DNA from: Lederbergia lenta NBRC 16444
Lineage (GTDB): Bacteria > Bacillota > Bacilli > Bacillales > Bacillaceae_C
Length of the DNA: 64,000 bases
Direction of reading: 5' to 3'
NCBI RefSeq assembly: GCF_001591545.1
Contig: NZ_BCVC01000001.1
Coordinates: 2,046,001-2,110,000, forward strand
In this document: positions 18,672-25,242 of the stretch, piece by piece
Numbering within the stretch: position 1 is the stretch's first letter
Layout of the letters: every line of letters begins with the position of its first letter
Notes under the pieces: model-generated
Databases searched by the model: none
Told to the model about the DNA's origin: nothing
The model's input: only the letters and a program-made list of their open reading frames with translations
Translations under genes and position numbers: made by a program

Positions 18672-19082
18672 TAAGTCTTTCTATCACTCCCTTTGCCTAT
18701 TGACACCCTTAATAAAGCGCTATCATTATTTTCTGTGCTATCTATGGAGATTTATTTTTTGGAATGAATTATCCATTAACTTCAGTTCCACGGAATTTCT
18801 TCATAGATACACTCTTGCTAAGCTCACTATTATGATTAGCCTACTAATCCTTCTTCCTTTAAATCTACTCTACCAATGTAATACCCCGCAGTTTGTCATT
18901 TTGACAATTTCAAGTTCTCCCCCGTAAGAATTTCCTATTTGGAAATTGCGTTTATTAAATGGAAACTAATACCATTATTATATATAATAGTATAAGAGAT
19001 TACAATAGTAACTGCTTTAATTTATAGAATACTCTTAATTATTGCTTATTTAACTATAATATAAATAATTAGGGAGAGTAAT
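18672..19082. other. Intergenic region with a possible IclR-type operator
   Basis: No gene seen. Besides the cre-like site it has the palindrome AATTTCC-N5-GGAAATT at 18929-18947 and a further ATGGAAAC half-site at 18958. GGAAA/TTTCC palindromes are typical of IclR-family operators, and an IclR-type remnant begins just downstream. Confidence 0.4.
18712..18725. promoter_or_regulatory. Candidate cre site upstream of the kduI remnant
   Basis: ATAAAGCGCTATCA matches 8 of the 10 constrained positions of the CcpA consensus. It is probably a leftover of the regulation of the former kdu operon. Confidence 0.4.
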
Positions 19083-19307
19083 AATGGAAAACAAGAGATT
19101 ACCGAAAAAAGAAAACTTTGTTATGCGATCGATAATTGTGAACATCAAGATGAGATATTTTGCGTAGGGGCAAGCATTACATTAAATAGAAAAATTTTAG
19201 GAGCTTTCAGTGTGAGTGTGCCGGAATATAGAATTACCGACAGCTTTAGAAATAAAATTATTCAGTTGGTGAAACAATGTAAAGCTGATATTATATCTAA
19301 TCTTTAA
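19083..19307 (+). pseudogene. C-terminal remnant of an IclR-family (KdgR-like) regulator
   Basis: The frame ending at TAA 19305-19307 reads CYAIDNCEHQDEIFCVGAS, LNRKILGAFSVSVPE and ITDSFRNKIIQLVKQ. This is the end of an IclR effector-binding domain (family pattern GYAID..E....CVAAPI...G.VVGAISVSGP). About 70 residues remain; the helix-turn-helix domain and most of the effector domain are absent. Next to the kduI/kduD remnants it is most simply the former pectin-operon repressor. A short frame with AGGGAGAG and ATG at 19084 reads into it from another phase and ends after about 27 codons, so no functional product is expected. Confidence 0.7.
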
Positions 19308-19453
19308 TTGGTTTTGAACTCTTCCAACACTATATAATAGACTGTAGATTCCCAATTGAATTGGGCTTTGCATCAGCTTCCATTATGTTTTTGTAACCAA
19401 AATGGAAAGAGTAAAAGGATTCACTCTTTCCATTTTCTCTCAAAAAATTTAAA

Positions 19454-19594
19454 TTAGCAAAAACTAGCACCAACAATTATTAATAATATAAACAAAACGA
19501 CAATTAACACAAATGTGCTACCGCCGCCATAGCCTCCTTCGTTGCCACCGTATCCGCAACCTCCATAACCGCCACAGCCACCAAATCCATACAT
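19454..19594 (-). CDS. YjcZ-family small sporulation protein
   Basis: A 46-residue peptide: a Gly/Tyr/Cys-rich head ([17 protein letters not shown]) followed by one hydrophobic helix ([19 protein letters not shown]). This is the layout of the YjcZ/YhbH-like small spore proteins common in Bacillaceae. GAGGTG lies seven bases upstream of the ATG. The downstream side (19310-19450) has no clear terminator. Its place beside the spoVA cluster supports a sporulation role. Confidence 0.85.
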   Translation of the reverse strand: MYGFGGCGGYGGCGYGGNEGGYGGGSTFVLIVVLFILLIIVGASFC

Positions 19595-19908
19595 GTATAC
19601 TCACCTCACTTCTTTCATGATATTCATAAAATATGTAAAGTGATGTAATTCTGTCTGGGCTATTGGTACCGTTAGGCAAATAAATTGTACCATTCATTAT
19701 TTTTGGATAGATGAAAAATGGGCAACTTCCGGTCTTCCTCCTCAGTCGCTTTGCTCCTAGCGGGACAAACCCGCAGGAAGCACCGCCTTCTGCTCAAATC
19801 AATAAAGTGCACCCTTCTAATATCAAATTATTGGGTGCACTTTCGTGTAAACATTCGAATTTTCTTCTCGGTTTAAGCAATTATGAAATTAACATACATA
19901 TATGTCAT
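19595..19908. other. Intergenic region downstream of spoVAE
   Basis: It contains the spoVAE terminator and a GC-richer stretch (19731-19790) unlike its surroundings; no gene is supported. Confidence 0.5.
19804..19843 (-). terminator. Terminator of the spoVA cluster
   Basis: AAAGTGCACCC and GGGTGCACTTT form a perfect 11-bp stem around an 18-base loop, about 65 bp after the spoVAE stop codon. The T-run after it is weak. Confidence 0.6.
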
Positions 19909-20265
19909 TTAACCTTTCGGCTTAAATAATAAAGCTCCAATAAATCCAAACACAATAGCTGCTGAAATTCCTGAGGAAGTAACTTCAAACATACCTGTCA
20001 TTACACCAACAAGTCCATGTTTATCGGCTTCATTCATCGCCCCTTCCACTAAGGAATTTCCAAAACTTGTAATCGGCACGGTTGCTCCAGCACCGGCAAA
20101 ATCGATTAATGGTTCATATAACCCAAATCCTGCCAATACTGCTCCTGCTGTTACCAAAATGCATAATGTGTGAGCAGGAGTTAATTTAGCTACATCAAAC
20201 ATTAGCTGACCGATCACACAAATAAGCCCACCAATAATAAACGCCCAAAAAAACATAGGGAGCAT
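19909..20265 (-). CDS. spoVAE: Stage V sporulation protein AE (SpoVAEb type)
   Basis: A 118-residue membrane protein with four hydrophobic segments and the SpoVAC/SpoVAE signature AGFGLYEPLIDFAGAGATVPITSFGNSLVEGAM. SpoVA proteins form the inner-membrane channel that takes Ca-dipicolinate into the forespore and releases it at germination. It lies 11 bp after spoVAD and is the last gene of the lipoprotein-spoVAC-spoVAD-spoVAE unit. sigma-G control is expected from the family, but I did not identify a sigma-G promoter. Confidence 0.93.
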   Translation of the reverse strand: MLPMFFWAFIIGGLICVIGQLMFDVAKLTPAHTLCILVTAGAVLAGFGLYEPLIDFAGAGATVPITSFGNSLVEGAMNEADKHGLVGVMTGMFEVTSSGISAAIVFGFIGALLFKPKG

Positions 20266-20276
20266 TGCCTCAACTC

Positions 20277-21296
20277 CTATTCTTTATATTCAATTGCTAC
20301 CGCATGTGCGATACACGGGATCGTCTCTTTTTGTTGAAATGTTAGCGGCGATAATAAAGAGCCTGTCGCTACGATCAAAATTCGTTTATAAGTTCCAGCT
20401 TTCATTTGATTCAATAAATGTCCATATAGAACAGTAGCTGAACACCCTGGACCACTTCCACCTGCAAATACCTCTTGATCTTTCTTATAGAGCAGAAGGC
20501 CACAGTCCTGAAATTTCTCTTTCTCCACATTCAATCCTTTTGACTCTAGTAACTCAAGCGCTGTATTCCTCCCAATTTCAGCAAGATCACCAGTAATAAT
20601 TAAGTCGTAATAATCCGGATCACGTTTCAAGTCAAAGAAATGTCGCTGTATCGTATCTACCGCCGCTGGTGCCATGGCCCCTCCCATATTAAAAGGGTCA
20701 CTTAAACCCATATCCACTACTTTACCAATTGTTGCCGATGTAATTCTTGGGTAAGGTCCAGTTATACTCTTTCCAGTTCCCACCAGACCTACTCCCGCCC
20801 CCGTAACAGTCCACTGAGCAGTTGGGGGCTTTTGACCCCCATATTCTGTTGGATAGCGAAATTGTTTTTCTGCCGAGGCATTATGACTCGCTGCTCCCGT
20901 TAAAATATGGTTTGCAGATCCTTGATTAATAATCAATGCTGCCAATGCTAAACCTTGAGCGGACACTGCACATGCGCTAAATAGGCCAATATGCGGTATT
21001 TGATTCGTTCTAGCCGCAAAAGTTGTCGGGGTTATTTGATTAATCAAATCCCCTGCAAGAAAAAATTGAACTGCATCCTCAGTTAATGCTTTTTTTCTCA
21101 AAGCAATTTGTACTGCATCTTCCATTATTACCCTCTGAGCTTTTTCATACGAATCTTGTCCCATCCAAAGATCATCATGAAATTTATCAAAATCCATTGC
21201 AAGACGACTATTTTTTTCAAATGGGCCACCAACAACGCCCGTTGATAAAATTACTGGCTCATTTTCAAAGGTCCATGTTTGGCATCCTTGCAACAT
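20277..21296 (-). CDS. spoVAD: Stage V sporulation protein AD
   Basis: About 339 residues with the thiolase-like fold of SpoVAD, the dipicolinic-acid-binding soluble subunit of the SpoVA channel. Landmarks are GLFSACAVSAQGLALAA (thiolase-like Cys region), GAASHNASAEKQFRYPTEYGGQKPPTAQWTVTGAG and GSGPGCSATVLYG. The ATG at 21296 is chosen because GGGGTGG lies six bases upstream and its A is the last base of the spoVAC stop (TAATG), a typical translational coupling. An earlier in-frame start at 21311 would extend further into spoVAC. Confidence 0.94.
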   Translation of the reverse strand: MLQGCQTWTFENEPVILSTGVVGGPFEKNSRLAMDFDKFHDDLWMGQDSYEKAQRVIMEDAVQIALRKKALTEDAVQFFLAGDLINQITPTTFAARTNQIPHIGLFSACAVSAQGLALAALIINQGSANHILTGAASHNASAEKQFRYPTEYGGQKPPTAQWTVTGAGVGLVGTGKSITGPYPRITSATIGKVVDMGLSDPFNMGGAMAPAAVDTIQRHFFDLKRDPDYYDLIITGDLAEIGRNTALELLESKGLNVEKEKFQDCGLLLYKKDQEVFAGGSGPGCSATVLYGHLLNQMKAGTYKRILIVATGSLLSPLTFQQKETIPCIAHAVAIEYKE

Positions 21297-21772
21297 TAAA
21301 ATCCACCCCATTGTAGGTAAATTGTTTTAATTAAAGCTACTACGAAAGCTGAAAAAACACCGAATAAGATAACGGATCCAGCCAGTTTAAACATATTTCC
21401 ACCAACACCGATTACAAACCCTTCTGTTCGATGTTCTATCGCAGCTGATATGACGGAGTTTCCAAAGCCAGTAATTGGCACAGCACTTCCCGCTCCAGCG
21501 AATTGCCCCAGTCTATCATAAACACCAAATCCTGTTAATAGCATCGCAATAAACACCAAAGTAGCAACTGTCGGGTTACCAGCTGTCTGTTCTGTAAAGT
21601 CAAAATAATAAATGTAAAAATAACTGAGTGCCTGACCAATCAGACAAATGGTACCGCCAACAAAAAAAGCACGAATACAGTTTTTTAAGATTGGTCTTTT
21701 TAACTCGTGTTTTTTTTGCACTTTTTCATACTGAATTTGTTCAGGTGTTTTTGATTTATTTTTATTAGCCAT
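21296..21772 (-). CDS. spoVAC: Stage V sporulation protein AC
   Basis: A 158-residue membrane protein with a basic cytoplasmic N-terminus, about four membrane helices and the signature LTGFGVYDRLGQFAGAGSAVPITGFGNSV. SpoVAC is the mechanosensitive-channel-like component of the dipicolinate conduit. Its stop codon overlaps the spoVAD start, and it begins one base after the stop of the lipoprotein gene, so all four genes are translated as one tightly coupled operon. Confidence 0.95.
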   Translation of the reverse strand: MANKNKSKTPEQIQYEKVQKKHELKRPILKNCIRAFFVGGTICLIGQALSYFYIYYFDFTEQTAGNPTVATLVFIAMLLTGFGVYDRLGQFAGAGSAVPITGFGNSVISAAIEHRTEGFVIGVGGNMFKLAGSVILFGVFSAFVVALIKTIYLQWGGF

Positions 21773-21773
21773 G

Positions 21774-22250
21774 TTAATTCAGTTCCTTTTTTAATTTAAT
21801 AATTTTTTTATAGCGTTTTTCCGCTTCTTTATTGGATAAATTATTATCGTCCAAATCTTCTTTCAGTCTAATTGCCTCCAAAAATATTTTATAATCACTT
21901 GACACAATGAATGAGTCTTTAGGATATTTTTCATTCAATGTATTTTTTAACTCTTTTTCAATTTTCCTCATTTTAAATCTGTGTAGGTGCTTAACTTTGT
22001 AAACAACAATTACTTCTTTTTCACCTTCAATTACCGCAGTGTCGTAAATTTCAGGGATATTATTTATTTCTTTTCTAACTTGATAGCCGATCGATTTATT
22101 CGCAGGTCGCTTGTTTAATTCAATCGGTGCTGGCTTTGTTATTTTTACAAGTGATAACTCACTCTGTTCATTATTTTTTTGATTCGTGCACCCAGTAGCA
22201 ATAAATAGTAAACACATGGTGAACAATGCTATGACTATTTTGTTAATCAT
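21774..22250 (-). CDS. YhcN/YlaJ-family sporulation lipoprotein
   Basis: A 158-residue lipoprotein with an N-terminal signal and lipobox ATGC, followed by a YhcN/YlaJ-like domain (VRKEINNIPEIYDTAVIEGEKEVIVVYKVKHL...RFKMRKIEKELKNTL) and a lysine-rich C-terminus. YhcN/YlaJ proteins are inner-membrane spore lipoproteins. Position as first gene directly before spoVAC matches the accessory spoVA2-type operons, where such a lipoprotein precedes spoVAC, spoVAD and spoVAEb. TAGGAGG precedes the ATG. Confidence 0.82.
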   Translation of the reverse strand: MINKIVIALFTMCLLFIATGCTNQKNNEQSELSLVKITKPAPIELNKRPANKSIGYQVRKEINNIPEIYDTAVIEGEKEVIVVYKVKHLHRFKMRKIEKELKNTLNEKYPKDSFIVSSDYKIFLEAIRLKEDLDDNNLSNKEAEKRYKKIIKLKKELN

Positions 22251-22328
22251 AAATACCTCCTACTCTCGTACTTAGCCTTTATCTTACTTTTCTCTAATAC
22301 AGGGGAATTTATGAAAAATAAAATAAAA

Positions 22329-22354
22329 AAAGCAAACTCTACTGAGTTTGCTTT
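22329..22354 (-). terminator. Terminator of the 30-residue peptide gene
   Basis: AAAGCAAACTC and GAGTTTGCTTT form a perfect 11-bp stem with a four-base loop, 18 bp after the small gene's stop. A run of Ts follows on the minus strand. Confidence 0.8.
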
Positions 22355-22371
22355 TGAAATAATTATAAATT

Positions 22372-22464
22372 TCATTTCTTTTTTAATGGTTTTCCGCAGC
22401 CACATCCTTTTTTCTTTGGTCTTTTTTTTCCTGCTGTTTTTGGATTTAGTGGAGGTTTATTCAT
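22372..22464 (-). CDS. Small Lys/Cys-rich peptide (30 residues)
   Basis: A 30-codon frame encodes MNKPPLNPKTAGKKRP followed by KKKGCGCGKPLKKK. It starts with ATG, has AGGAAG about ten bases upstream, and is followed at once by a strong intrinsic terminator, so it looks like a real monocistronic gene. The product is very basic, with a CGCG pair that could bind metal or nucleic acid or form a disulfide. I do not recognise a family. The neighbouring genes act in sporulation, so a spore peptide is plausible. Confidence 0.65.
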   Translation of the reverse strand: MNKPPLNPKTAGKKRPKKKGCGCGKPLKKK

Positions 22465-22551
22465 CCTTTTCACTTCCTGTTTATTTGATTAATACTCTCC
22501 TGTCTTAGTTTATGTTATTTATCACAAAAGTGTTTTTACATCGCTTTATCA

Positions 22552-22803
22552 TCAATCAATATATTTCGATTGAATAATCGTTTCAACAATGGCAGCAATC
22601 CCCGCAATTGCCAATATGATAATTACTGGTTCGGCAACTTTAGGCATGAAATCATAAAGAAACCAAATACCCATTGCTGCCCATATTCCTGTACACCAAT
22701 AACAACTCAGTAATTCTCCAATAAACCCGCGTAATCCATGCTCTCTCGGGATAAGATATATCTCCTGTTCCCCTTGTTCTGAGGTTTCTTTATACTCCTT
22801 CAT
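22552..22803 (-). CDS. yjcA: YjcA-family (DUF1360) sporulation membrane protein
   Basis: The 83 residues from the ATG at 22803 contain the YjcA signature GELLSCYWCTGIWAA and a second membrane helix. Homology continues in the same open frame upstream as WIDFIIFGLAVFRLTRLVVYDRITSFVRAPF, the family's first helix and RLTRLIVYD motif, to a TGA at 22915-22917. No ATG, GTG or TTG lies in that extension. GAGGTGAGG is followed by ATA codons at 22911, 22908 and 22902. Either a rare ATA start is used and the true gene is about 118 codons, or the start has been mutated. It is a sporulation membrane protein of unknown mechanism. Confidence 0.8.
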   Translation of the reverse strand: MKEYKETSEQGEQEIYLIPREHGLRGFIGELLSCYWCTGIWAAMGIWFLYDFMPKVAEPVIIILAIAGIAAIVETIIQSKYID

Positions 22804-23029
22804 AAAGGGTGCTCTAACAAAAGACGTAATACGATCATAAACAACGAGTCTTGTTAAACGAAATACAGCTAAGCCGAATATAATGAAATCAATCCACTCT
22901 ATTTTTATTATCCCTCACCTCACACCCGCCTATTTTCCATAAATGAGGCATCTGTCCGTAACTCATTTGCCCTCCCATTAATATGTTATTAGTGTAAATG
23001 TATGATAAAAAGATAAGGAGGAATAATTT

Positions 23030-23566
23030 ATGGGTTATGAAGATATCGAAAATTTTGATCACAATAAAGAATCAAGTAGCCATAACCATGATAATAATTG
23101 CGGCTGTAATCTAAGCTGCGTTTGTAATGTAGTGCGTGCCATTAAAGATATCCAGGATGAAGCTGTCGAGGATGAATGTTTAACTTGCACAACAAATTGC
23201 TTTACGGAACCGCTGGGGGATCTTTCCAGTCCTTCTCGTGAACGGGCCGACACAAGGGTATTTACCCTTACTAATAAAGATGGAGAACTGTTTAAAGCTT
23301 TATTCAAAGGTCACCATGGAAAATGTGTTTCTGTATTTTTCCGTGTTGAAGATGTCTTTGACAATTGCTGTGCCACTTTACGTGTGCTTATCCCACTAAA
23401 CAAAGATAAAGAAGTGGTTAAATTATTTGAGCATGGCAGACTTGACTATGATGCACTTTGTTCTGTACGTCGCTGGGCAGCAAGCAATAGCTGTATTACA
23501 GTAGATCTACATTGCTTCTGTGCTATTCAATGTATTGCCGATTGCGATTTGGATATTTGCGAATAG
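23030..23566 (+). CDS. Spore outer coat/crust protein CotZ/CotY family
   Basis: A 178-residue cysteine-rich protein with a His/Asp-rich N-terminus, a CGCNLSCVCNVVRAIKDIQDEA core and later Cys clusters (DECLTCTTNC, LHCFCAIQCIADCDLDIC). This is the CotY/CotZ/ExsY family, which self-assembles into disulfide-linked lattices of the outermost spore layer. AAGGAGG lies eight bases before the ATG. In this window there is only one such gene, where B. subtilis has cotZ and cotY side by side. It converges on cotO with a shared terminator. Whether it is the CotZ or CotY orthologue is unresolved. Confidence 0.9.
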   Translation: MGYEDIENFDHNKESSSHNHDNNCGCNLSCVCNVVRAIKDIQDEAVEDECLTCTTNCFTEPLGDLSSPSRERADTRVFTLTNKDGELFKALFKGHHGKCVSVFFRVEDVFDNCCATLRVLIPLNKDKEVVKLFEHGRLDYDALCSVRRWAASNSCITVDLHCFCAIQCIADCDLDICE

Positions 23567-23582
23567 TCTATGCTTTATTATC

Positions 23583-23609
23583 GAGGAATAGGTGAAAATC
23601 CTATTCCTC
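23583..23609. terminator. Hairpin between cotZ/cotY and cotO
   Basis: GAGGAATAGG and CCTATTCCTC form a perfect 10-bp stem around seven bases, placed between the two converging coat genes. Confidence 0.6.
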
Positions 23610-23663
23610 ATCATTCGATTGTAAAACGGCCACAACAAGATATGAAACGATTCATCCCCATAT

Positions 23664-24197
23664 TCATCTAATAATCCGAATGGCTTTTACATCACTAACC
23701 ATTATGTCTATAACTGCATCTGAAAAAGTTTTTATACTTGCTTGCTCATTATTTAAACTAATGACAATCCCTTGATATCTTTGATTATTAGTAACAAATT
23801 CACACGGGTATGGCGGTTGATTCTCTGGAAAACTAGATAAATAACGTAGTTTTTCTTCAATATCCATTTCTCTAAAAGATTTAACCTTTTTCATACCACC
23901 AACATTTTTTTTGTGCATTTGTTTTATTGGAAATTTAGGAGCCTCTAGTTGTTCATTTTTTTCTTTTTCAAGATTTTTTTCCTCTTGATGCGATTCTACA
24001 TCGTCTGGTTTAATGTGCTGATTAGAGTTAGATTCATTTAGATTACTGTTCACTTTTTCTTTTTTTGTTGATTCATCCTCTTCTTCTTTCTCTTCTGTTT
24101 TGTACATGTCCTGCATATTCAAATCTGGTTTCACAAAATCTGGCTGGTGGATATATAATAAAGGTTCCCCTTTTTTCATTTCCTTTTTATCCTCCAT
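23664..24197 (-). CDS. cotO: Spore coat protein CotO family
   Basis: A 177-residue protein with a conserved N-terminal KKGEPLLYIHQPDF, a long low-complexity Glu/Lys/Ser/Asn middle (about 30-90) and a C-terminal domain with PPYPCEFVTNNQRYQGIV. This matches CotO (YjbX) and its fabI-cotO-cotZ context in Bacillaceae. CotO is a late coat morphogenetic protein working with CotH. The variable middle is normal for the family. GGGGGTG lies before the ATG; a later in-frame ATG (seventh codon) is also possible. Confidence 0.85.
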   Translation of the reverse strand: MEDKKEMKKGEPLLYIHQPDFVKPDLNMQDMYKTEEKEEEDESTKKEKVNSNLNESNSNQHIKPDDVESHQEEKNLEKEKNEQLEAPKFPIKQMHKKNVGGMKKVKSFREMDIEEKLRYLSSFPENQPPYPCEFVTNNQRYQGIVISLNNEQASIKTFSDAVIDIMVSDVKAIRIIR

Positions 24198-24283
24198 GAA
24201 GGAGCACCCCCGTCATTTTGACTTTCATATTATTCATATGCACAATACCTTCACACTTTGACTGAATTCTTCTAGAAAATAAA

Positions 24284-24310
24284 AAAACTGTCACTAATAA
24301 TGACAGTTTT
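24284..24310 (-). terminator. fabI terminator
   Basis: AAAACTGTCA and TGACAGTTTT form a perfect 10-bp stem with a seven-base loop. On the minus strand the right arm runs into a T tract. Confidence 0.8.
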
Positions 24311-24326
24311 CTTTATCTTCGATATA

Positions 24327-25109
24327 TTAATTTCCAATGATATGATATCCAGAATCAACATGTATGTTTTCACCAGTAATCCCACGGGCAAGATCACTGA
24401 AAAGAAATAGGGCTGTATCCCCAACCTCTTCAGGTGTCGTTGTTCTGCGTAAAGGTGCTTTGTCTTCAATTTCTTTTAATACACTATTAAAGTCGCTAAT
24501 CCCTTTAGCAGAAAGTGTTCTAATTGGTCCAGCTGAAATAGAATTCACGCGAATTCCTTCTTTACCAAGATCACTTGCCAAATACATGACACTGGCGTCT
24601 AGAGATGCCTTTGCAACACCCATAACATTATAATTAGTGATAACACGCTCGCCACCAAGATACGTCAGTGTAACAATACTACCACCTTCAGGCATGCTTT
24701 CTAATTTTTGTACTGCCTTTGCCACAGCTGTTAGTGAATACGAACTAATATTATGCGCAAGCAAAAAACCATCACGAGTGACATTAAGATAATCACCATC
24801 AAGCTCTTCCTTATTAGCAAATGCAATACAATGAGCAATCCCGTGAACAGAGCCTACTTCTTCTTTAATTAAAGAAAAACATTTCTCAATATCTTCATCA
24901 ACTGTCACATCACAAGGTAGGACCAAAGACTTCTCCCCTTCTAAACTATCAGCTAGTTGACGTACGTTTTTCTCCAGACGCTCACCTGCATATGTAAATA
25001 CAAGTTTTGCTCCGGCATTATGAAGAGAGCGAGCAATTCCCCACGCAATGCTTCGTTTATTCGCTACTCCCATTATGACAAATGTCTTTCCTTCTAAAGA
25101 AAGATTCAT
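24327..25109 (-). CDS. fabI: Enoyl-[acyl-carrier-protein] reductase FabI
   Basis: A 260-residue NADH-dependent enoyl-ACP reductase, the last step of each fatty-acid elongation cycle and the triclosan target. The N-terminus GKTFVIMGVANKRSIAWGIA is the FabI cofactor loop. TYLGGERVITNYNVMGVAKASL holds the Tyr-x6-Tyr-x6-Lys catalytic arrangement. VNSISAGPIRTLSAKGI is the flexible substrate loop. GGGGG precedes the ATG. A promoter with an overlapping FapR operator lies immediately upstream and an intrinsic terminator follows, so it is a single-gene unit. Confidence 0.97.
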   Translation of the reverse strand: MNLSLEGKTFVIMGVANKRSIAWGIARSLHNAGAKLVFTYAGERLEKNVRQLADSLEGEKSLVLPCDVTVDEDIEKCFSLIKEEVGSVHGIAHCIAFANKEELDGDYLNVTRDGFLLAHNISSYSLTAVAKAVQKLESMPEGGSIVTLTYLGGERVITNYNVMGVAKASLDASVMYLASDLGKEGIRVNSISAGPIRTLSAKGISDFNSVLKEIEDKAPLRRTTTPEEVGDTALFLFSDLARGITGENIHVDSGYHIIGN

Positions 25110-25137
25110 GACTTATCCCCCTATTTATTAACTGTTA

Positions 25138-25183
25138 TTAGTACCTAGTCTTAATCATACACGAAAACTTTCTTAATTGTAAA
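25138..25183 (-). promoter_or_regulatory. fabI promoter with FapR operator
   Basis: On the minus strand TTTACA (25178-25183), 18 bases, and TATGAT (25154-25159) form the promoter. The 17-base TTAGTACCTAGTCTTAA (25138-25154) matches the FapR operator consensus and begins at the last base of the -10. FapR is the malonyl-CoA-responsive repressor of lipid synthesis genes, so fabI should be derepressed when malonyl-CoA accumulates. Confidence 0.85.
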
Positions 25184-25242
25184 GCGAAAAGCGGAAGCGC
25201 CCGTTTTGCGACGTACAAACTCCTCCAGGCAACACAAACATC

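Noticed and set aside
22311-22508. 65-codon plus-strand frame rich in Phe and Leu
   Set aside because: It is antisense to the 30-residue peptide gene and runs through its terminator stem.
25185-25230. GC-rich stretch AAGCGGAAGCGCCCG upstream of fabI as an operator or repeat
   Set aside because: It resembles a common short bacillar intergenic repeat, but only one copy was noted here and its end lies outside the fabI promoter elements.
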